Origin: an uncultured Prevotella sp.
Lineage (GTDB): Bacteria > Bacteroidota > Bacteroidia > Bacteroidales > Bacteroidaceae
Assembly (NCBI RefSeq): GCF_900549175.1
Contig: NZ_URNN01000060.1
Span: 1-18,498 of the forward strand
Direction of reading: 5' to 3'
DNA length: 18,498 nt
The translations under genes were made by a program, and so were the position numbers. This document shows, piece by piece, positions 14,454 through 18,498 of this stretch. The notes beneath the pieces were generated by a model. That model was not told the origin of the DNA. It was given only the letters and a program-made list of their open reading frames with translations, and did not search any database. How positions within the stretch are numbered: the stretch's first letter is position 1; each line of letters opens with the position of its first letter.

Positions 14454-15608
14454 TTATTCGTCTTCTTCGCAAACCACCCTTACCTTGTCTATGAGCAGTG
14501 TGCTGCCTATTGCTCCTTCAAACTTGTCGCCTTCGTAGCTCGACGAGAACACGATGGCAAGGTTGTATCCGAAGTTGCCGAGCTGTTCTGCGTCAATTTC
14601 GCTGCCGTAGGCATAGTCCAGCTCGAATGGTGTCCATCCGTCGGTGGCGGTTACGTCGGCCATACGTGCCACGGCCACCACATAGCGGCTTGTCAGCACG
14701 TCATCGCCGTAGAGCATCACGGCATTGCCGGCCTCGTCATGGTTGCGGTACAGCACGGAGTAGATGGCTCCCTGGTCGGTCTGTTCTATAAAATTGCCGT
14801 CCTTGTCCTGATATTTTTCACCGGGTGTATAATTGTAGTAACCGGTCAGCTTTATTGGCTTCTTGTCGAACGGCCGGCCGAAGTTGGTCGACTTCATAGG
14901 CTCCGTAAGTACATATTGTGTGTCGAAGAATCCGTAGAAAAGGTTGCCGGCGGCGATGCGCTTCTTGTTCATGACGCCGAACATTCCCGTGCTCCGTGTC
15001 TCCAGTTTCACGCCATGCCCGTCAAAGCCGTCTTCCAAAGGAACGGTGGGGTATGCCTCCGGATCCTTCATCAGAGGGAATGCAAAGCGGAATCCCGGGT
15101 TGCCGGTTGCCCACAGATATGTCTCCTTGCCGTCGCTGTCGGTGTCGTACCATACGTGGAACTTTCCGTATTCATCGTCTATCTTGTAATTCTCAAAGTC
15201 AAACTTAATCTCGCTTACGTGCACTTCGCTTTTTCGTTTCTCAAACGATACGCTGTATGTACGGCTCCATTTTCCGTCTTCAGAAGTCACGGTGTAAGTC
15301 ACGGGGCCGTTGCTGAAATCGTGTACAGAACCGCTTGCGGGTTCTATCGTCGCTCCTTCGGTGATTTGGAATATCGGTGCCATGGCGGTGAGGTCACTCT
15401 TGGGTCTCACTTCAAATTTTATTTCGTTTACCCTGTATGCCACCGTTATCAGCGTGTCGGTGGGGTTGAAGAACGTTTCATCCGGATTGTCCGAATGAAC
15501 CCATGCCTTTTCAATGTCACATTCTGCATTCAGCGGCTCGTCTTTAAAGCACGATGTCAGCGAACTGCTTATGATGATGATTAATAATGCTAATTTCGAA
15601 AATTTCAT
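14454..15608 (-). CDS. PCMD-domain surface lipoprotein
   Basis: A 384-residue lipoprotein. The signal sequence ends in a lipobox, LTSC (Cys20 lipidated), followed by FKDEP; the K-D-E just after the cysteine resembles the lipoprotein export signal that sends Bacteroidetes lipoproteins to the cell surface. Residues about 30-125 form an Ig-like region (ITEGATIEPASGSVHDFSNG). Residues about 135-382 match the PCMD pattern: TGNPGFRF, GHGVKLETRSTGMFG, LTGYYNYTPGEKYQDKDG and the end motif STLLIDKVRVV. PCMD proteins are thought to bind or process carbohydrate, without a proven reaction. It is the first gene of the cluster, with a TACTTTTG -7 element upstream. Confidence 0.85.
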   Translation of the reverse strand: MKFSKLALLIIIISSSLTSCFKDEPLNAECDIEKAWVHSDNPDETFFNPTDTLITVAYRVNEIKFEVRPKSDLTAMAPIFQITEGATIEPASGSVHDFSNGPVTYTVTSEDGKWSRTYSVSFEKRKSEVHVSEIKFDFENYKIDDEYGKFHVWYDTDSDGKETYLWATGNPGFRFAFPLMKDPEAYPTVPLEDGFDGHGVKLETRSTGMFGVMNKKRIAAGNLFYGFFDTQYVLTEPMKSTNFGRPFDKKPIKLTGYYNYTPGEKYQDKDGNFIEQTDQGAIYSVLYRNHDEAGNAVMLYGDDVLTSRYVVAVARMADVTATDGWTPFELDYAYGSEIDAEQLGNFGYNLAIVFSSSYEGDKFEGAIGSTLLIDKVRVVCEEDE

Positions 15609-15640
15609 TAATCTTATTTTTATAAGTCTGTTTCGGGTTA

Positions 15641-15648
15641 CAAAAGTA
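15641..15648 (-). promoter_or_regulatory. Probable promoter (-7) of the PCMD lipoprotein cluster
   Basis: On the minus strand TACTTTTG (15648-15641) matches TAnnTTTG and lies 32 bases before the lipoprotein ATG. No good TTG is found 18-21 bases upstream, so only the -7 part is supported. Confidence 0.5.
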
Positions 15649-15836
15649 GGTAAAAAACTTAATATAAGTCGTGTAGTTTTTTTGTTTTATGGCTAATTTG
15701 TGTTTATTTAACTTAAAGTCACCCACCCGTTGGGGAATTATTTGTGACATAACCATTCCCGTAGGGGCAAAATGGCTACATGGTGCTTGAACCTTATTTT
15801 GACACACCCTCCTACGGTAAAACCGGCAATTCTTGG

Positions 15837-16646
15837 TCAGAAATTGCAGGGAAGAGTCATGAGCTGGTACATCAGCGTGCGTCCCATGCGCTCGTGACCA
15901 CGGTCGTTGGGGTGCAGGCGGTCGGTGTCGGCACGGTTGAAGTATTGGGCGTGCTCGTCGGCCAAGGGATAAAGGCCACACAGTGCGCTGAGGTCAATCA
16001 CCGGCACCGCCCAAATGTCTCCGGCTTCTTTCACAGCCTCTATATAACTGTCAAGATAAAGCCCGCAACGGTTCTGGTAGTCCTCGGGGCATTGCCAGTT
16101 TTTGTCGTTGGCATAGAATCCCGCGCGGTGTATGGGGGTGAGCAGGACTATTTGCTTGGTCGGGAAGGTTCGTTTGAGCGAGTCGAGGGCAATGTTGATG
16201 CGTCCGCGGTAGGTGTCGGCATCCATGGCGGGATGGCGGCGCAGGCGGTTTTCCATGCGTTTCACATACTCATGTCCATATTCCACACTTTCCAACTTCT
16301 CGTCAAACCAATGCCCCAGGGGCACGGCATGGTTATAGTCATTGGTGCCCATGAATATCAGTATGGCGTCGAAGTCATCGCCGTGCTCTTTTTTCAGCTG
16401 TGCCGTCTGGCGCGGAATGTCGTTCCACTGTCGGCCGCTCACACCGTATACAAAGGGGGTTATGCCGAGCCATTCCTGAAGGAAACTCCAGTATTTCTTC
16501 TTCGAAGCCTTGTTGCGCGGGTCGGTTATTGAGTCGCCGAAATAGGCAACTTTCTTGCCTTGCCATGGATGGGTTATCACGCTTTGGGCCAATGTGGGCA
16601 TCGCCATGATTACGCTCATGATGATGCTGATTACTTTTCTGTTCAT
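15837..16646 (-). CDS. Secreted SGNH/GDSL hydrolase
   Basis: A 269-residue esterase/lipase-fold protein with a signal peptide ending near residue 21 (MSVIMAMPTLAQS). SGNH blocks are complete: Ser39 in FGDSITD, Gly71 in GVSGRQW, Asn102 in MGTNDYN, and Asp242-x-x-His245 in TDRLHPNDRG. Members of this group remove acetyl or other acyl groups from polysaccharides, peptidoglycan or lipids; the substrate here is not evident. It lies 228 bases upstream of the PCMD lipoprotein on the same strand and 66 bases after the GNAT gene. The PCMD cluster seems to have its own promoter, so a joint transcript is possible but unproven. Confidence 0.92.
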   Translation of the reverse strand: MNRKVISIIMSVIMAMPTLAQSVITHPWQGKKVAYFGDSITDPRNKASKKKYWSFLQEWLGITPFVYGVSGRQWNDIPRQTAQLKKEHGDDFDAILIFMGTNDYNHAVPLGHWFDEKLESVEYGHEYVKRMENRLRRHPAMDADTYRGRINIALDSLKRTFPTKQIVLLTPIHRAGFYANDKNWQCPEDYQNRCGLYLDSYIEAVKEAGDIWAVPVIDLSALCGLYPLADEHAQYFNRADTDRLHPNDRGHERMGRTLMYQLMTLPCNF

Positions 16647-16712
16647 GGATGTTTTATGTTTTGATGTTTTTATTTATTTGTGATTTGTGGTTCGTGATAT
16701 CTGTGCTACTGT

Positions 16713-17300
16713 TCACTTTTCGCTTGTCATCTGCATGTGCTTCATCTTGTGGCCGCCCCATTCGCTGTCGCCAACATACCGGAATCCCACCTTATTATAT
16801 AGCCGCTCAGCCCGTGGGTTGCCTTCGTCCACGAGCAGGCCGAGCGGACCGGTGCCCGACAGCCGTGCTTTTTCGGCAGTGGCTTCCAGCAGCATTGTCG
16901 CTATGCCCTGTCCGCGGTATTCGGGCAGCACGGCGAGCGAGTCGAGATAAAGTTCTCCGGCCTGTGTCTCGGGGCTCATGCCACTGTGGTCTATGCCGAA
17001 CTCCTTTTTTGCGCTGTCGATGAATGGCTGTCTCAGTTCTTCCAGCCGGCCGCCGTCATAGCTTACGCTGATGCCTGCGATGCAGCCTTCGGCGTCAATG
17101 GCGCAGATGGTGTTCTCGTAGCTGTATTGCGTGCCCGTGGCTGCCGACAGTCGGGTCATCAGCCGGTGGAAGTCGTCAATCGTGTGTTCGCTACCGTAGA
17201 AATGGCGGCAACATTCTTCTGTCATGGCTGTTATTATCAGTCCGGCAATGTGCGGAGCGTCTTCGCGGCGTCCGGGACGCAGTGTTATCTTGTTCGTCAT
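16713..17300 (-). CDS. GNAT family N-acetyltransferase
   Basis: A 195-residue cytoplasmic acetyltransferase. The acetyl-CoA-binding motif A is plain: LYLDSLAVLPEYRGQGIATMLL (117-138, with Tyr128-Arg-Gly-Gln-Gly-Ile-Ala), followed by NPRAERLYNKVGF (161-173), the usual motif B. The upstream ATG at 17345 would place the start within the promoter region, so the ATG at 17300 (MTNKITLRPGRREDAP) is used. Substrate is unknown. It is divergent from the Bax inhibitor gene and is followed by the SGNH hydrolase on the same strand. Confidence 0.9.
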   Translation of the reverse strand: MTNKITLRPGRREDAPHIAGLIITAMTEECCRHFYGSEHTIDDFHRLMTRLSAATGTQYSYENTICAIDAEGCIAGISVSYDGGRLEELRQPFIDSAKKEFGIDHSGMSPETQAGELYLDSLAVLPEYRGQGIATMLLEATAEKARLSGTGPLGLLVDEGNPRAERLYNKVGFRYVGDSEWGGHKMKHMQMTSEK

Positions 17301-17334
17301 AATCTCTGTTGTTGTTATGATATTGTATTTTCTA

Positions 17335-17342
17335 CAAAAGTA
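17335..17342 (-). promoter_or_regulatory. Probable promoter (-7) of the GNAT gene
   Basis: TACTTTTG on the minus strand (17342-17335) fits TAnnTTTG and predicts a transcript starting near 17328, about 28 bases before the ATG at 17300. A matching -33 element is not clear. The element is identical to the one before the PCMD lipoprotein. Confidence 0.5.
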
Positions 17343-17427
17343 CAACTTTTTTTTGTCGCATTATGTTGTGTTCGGACTTTTTATTGTTTTTTATGATACT
17401 TGTTATGCGCTATCCGGAAAATATGAA

Positions 17428-17435
17428 TACCTTTG
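17428..17435 (+). promoter_or_regulatory. Probable promoter (-7) of the Bax inhibitor-1 family gene
   Basis: TACCTTTG fits TAnnTTTG and lies 38 bases before the ATG at 17474. The nearest TTG (17400-17402) is 25 bases upstream, longer than usual, so the -33 part is uncertain. Confidence 0.5.
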
Positions 17436-17473
17436 CACTTGTATAACAATATTAATTTATAAAACAAGGAAAA

Positions 17474-18193
17474 ATGAGTTACAGAGATTTTGAAACGGAC
17501 ACTTTGTCGAGAGACCGTGATCTGGCCATGTCGGCCGCTTTTCCGGCTTTGATGCGTAAAGTATATGTATGGATGACCCTCGCCCTCGTCATCTCGGGGC
17601 TTACGGCCTATGGCGTGGCGTCAAGTCCGGGGGTGCTTATGGCTATAGTCACCAACAAGATATTGTTCTGGGGGCTTGTCATAGCAGAGTTTGCGCTTGT
17701 TTTTGGCATCAGTGGCGCCCTCAATAAGCTTTCTCTTACTACGGCTACCTTGATGTTCATACTTTATTCGGTCATCAACGGTGCCCTGTTGTCGTTTATT
17801 TTTGTGGCCTATACCATGTCATCGATAGCCAGCGTCTTCTTTATCACAGCCGGAACATTTGCAGTGATGGCTTTTATAGGATATACGACAAAGACCGACC
17901 TCTCGTCGATGGGCAAGATATTGCTGATGGGGCTGATAGGTATAATCATTGCCACAGTGGTCAATATTTTCCTGAAGAGCACGGGGTTGGCTATGATTGT
18001 CAGCTATGTGGGAGTTCTGATTTTCGTCGGCCTTACGGCTTATGATTCGCAAAAGATCAAGCAGATGCTCTTGATGGCTGAAGATGGCGGCGAGACGGCG
18101 CAGAAGTTGGCGCTTCTTGGGTCTTTGACGTTGTATCTCGATTTCATCAACCTCTTCATCCATCTGCTCAGTATATTGGGGAAGAAGGAGTGA
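17474..18193 (+). CDS. Bax inhibitor-1/YccA family membrane protein
   Basis: A 239-residue inner-membrane protein with seven hydrophobic segments, matching the length of the bacterial BI-1/YbhL/BsYetJ group (YetJ is a pH-sensitive calcium leak channel). The conserved acidic residues of the family are present: Asp191 in GLTAYDSQKIK and Asp223 in LTLYLDFINLF, the pair thought to gate the pore. The N-terminus is short and cytoplasmic. It is a single-gene unit with its own -7 element and a terminator hairpin about 50 bases after the stop. Transport activity here is inferred from the family. Confidence 0.94.
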   Translation: MSYRDFETDTLSRDRDLAMSAAFPALMRKVYVWMTLALVISGLTAYGVASSPGVLMAIVTNKILFWGLVIAEFALVFGISGALNKLSLTTATLMFILYSVINGALLSFIFVAYTMSSIASVFFITAGTFAVMAFIGYTTKTDLSSMGKILLMGLIGIIIATVVNIFLKSTGLAMIVSYVGVLIFVGLTAYDSQKIKQMLLMAEDGGETAQKLALLGSLTLYLDFINLFIHLLSILGKKE

Positions 18194-18244
18194 GATGCTA
18201 CTGCTTTTGACTTCTCGGCAACTTAGCCGTGATAATTCTTGAAA

Positions 18245-18285
18245 TAAAGTCCTTTCACGATTTAACGAATTGTGAAAGGACTTTA
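18245..18285 (+). terminator. Terminator of the Bax inhibitor-1 family gene
   Basis: A perfect 14-bp stem (18245-18258 with 18272-18285, TAAAGTCCTTTCAC) and a 13-base loop lie 52 bases after the stop codon. The 3' side continues CTTTA, a short U-rich tail. Confidence 0.75.
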
Positions 18286-18431
18286 CTTTAACGTATGTTA
18301 AAGAGTACCATGACCACGATTTCTGCACTACGACGCGAAATACGCGATTTTTCGCGAAAATGGGGAGCGCTGACAGTCAGCAAGTTACGCGAATGTTAAT
18401 TTGTCAATATAGCAGAGAGGCCCTCCTTACA

Positions 18432-18498
18432 CTCCGTTTACGGCGTACTTGCATCACGGTTAGGCCGTAACCGCAACGCAAGTACGCCGTAAACGGAG
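18432..18498. repeat. 67-bp palindromic element, right copy
   Basis: The arms 18432-18452 and 18478-18498 are perfectly complementary over 21 bases, and the 25-base core is identical to that of the left copy at 30-54. Compared with the left copy, arm position 10 is C instead of G and its partner has changed with it, so pairing is kept. The ten preceding bases (cctccttaca) mirror the right flank of the other copy. The element is cut by, or ends exactly at, the window end. Confidence 0.88.

Larger units (their letters stand above)
18194..18498. other. Non-coding right end, palindrome-rich
   Basis: No credible coding frame is seen. The stretch holds the terminator of the membrane-protein gene (18245-18285), a directly adjacent palindrome CTTTAAC-4-GTTAAAG (18286-18303), a CGCGAAA/TTTCGCG hairpin (18334-18356), GCTGAC-A-GTCAGC (18369-18381), and the 67-bp palindromic element up to the last base. 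Confidence 0.7.

Noticed and set aside
14436..15584. Long plus-strand reading frame (382 codons) opposite the PCMD lipoprotein
   Set aside because: It is the antisense of a gene with a clear lipobox and PCMD motifs; the translated product is Cys/Val/His-rich with no recognisable domain.
15759..15817. CCGTAGG/CCTACGG inverted pair as a terminator or operator
   Set aside because: Only seven bases pair across a 45-base loop; likely chance.
15544..15981. Minus-strand 145-codon frame overlapping the lipoprotein start and the SGNH end
   Set aside because: It crosses the promoter region and two genes in another frame, with basic, low-complexity composition and no motif.
1..18498. Circular molecule (matching ends)
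   Set aside because: The shared end sequence is a repeat with differences in its arms and the flanks do not continue identically, so it does not show circular closure.

Overview
The window reads as a chromosomal segment from a member of the Bacteroidales, most like Prevotella or Bacteroides relatives. Three things point there. Promoters upstream of several genes have the Bacteroidales form (TTG or TTTG, about 18-20 bp, then TAnnTTTG). Several protein families are typical of the phylum: PCMD-domain proteins, a PorT-type outer-membrane barrel, a calycin-like secreted protein with a T9SS-like tail, and a cytidylate kinase-like P-loop protein. The order S8 protease-xseA-xseB also fits the phylum. 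I see no phage, plasmid, transposase, CRISPR, rRNA or tRNA signal. Species-level placement is not possible by eye.

Layout. Positions 1-391 are non-coding and rich in inverted repeats. The minus strand then carries ilvE (392-1414) with its own promoter, followed by a minus-strand operon transcribed subtilisin-like protease (4717-3287), xseA, xseB. From a divergent promoter region at about 4790-4890 a plus-strand series begins: MATE efflux transporter, cytidylate kinase-like protein (8-bp overlap), YfcE-type metallophosphoesterase, a small sigma-region-4-like protein, then purT and a cupin sugar ketoisomerase (FdtA type). A 308-bp island of nested repeats separates the cupin from a FemAB/GNAT-like acyltransferase and a DegT/FdtB-type sugar aminotransferase. 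That run ends in a strong terminator hairpin shared with the convergent minus-strand cluster.

The minus-strand cluster (15608 to 11943) encodes an outer-membrane/secreted set: a PCMD-domain lipoprotein, a PorT-type beta-barrel, and a calycin-PCMD-Ig protein with a C-terminal sorting-like tail. Upstream of it on the same strand are an SGNH-fold esterase/lipase and a GNAT acetyltransferase. Divergent from these is a Bax inhibitor-1/YccA family membrane protein (17474-18193) with its own terminator. The last 305 bp are non-coding and palindrome-rich.

How genes work together. XseA and XseB form exonuclease VII. IlvE (branched-chain amino acids) and PurT (purines) are housekeeping. The cupin, acyltransferase-like protein and aminotransferase look like part of a dTDP-3-amino-3,6-dideoxysugar route for surface glycans. 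The two PCMD proteins and barrel look like one envelope unit of unknown ligand.

The most unusual content is repetitive. A 67-bp palindromic element lies at both extreme ends of the window, with a paired base change that keeps the arms complementary. A pair of 43-bp inverted arms flanks 17-bp tandem repeats inside the sugar gene run. Short tandem arrays sit at several gene junctions and are always C-rich on the coding strand.
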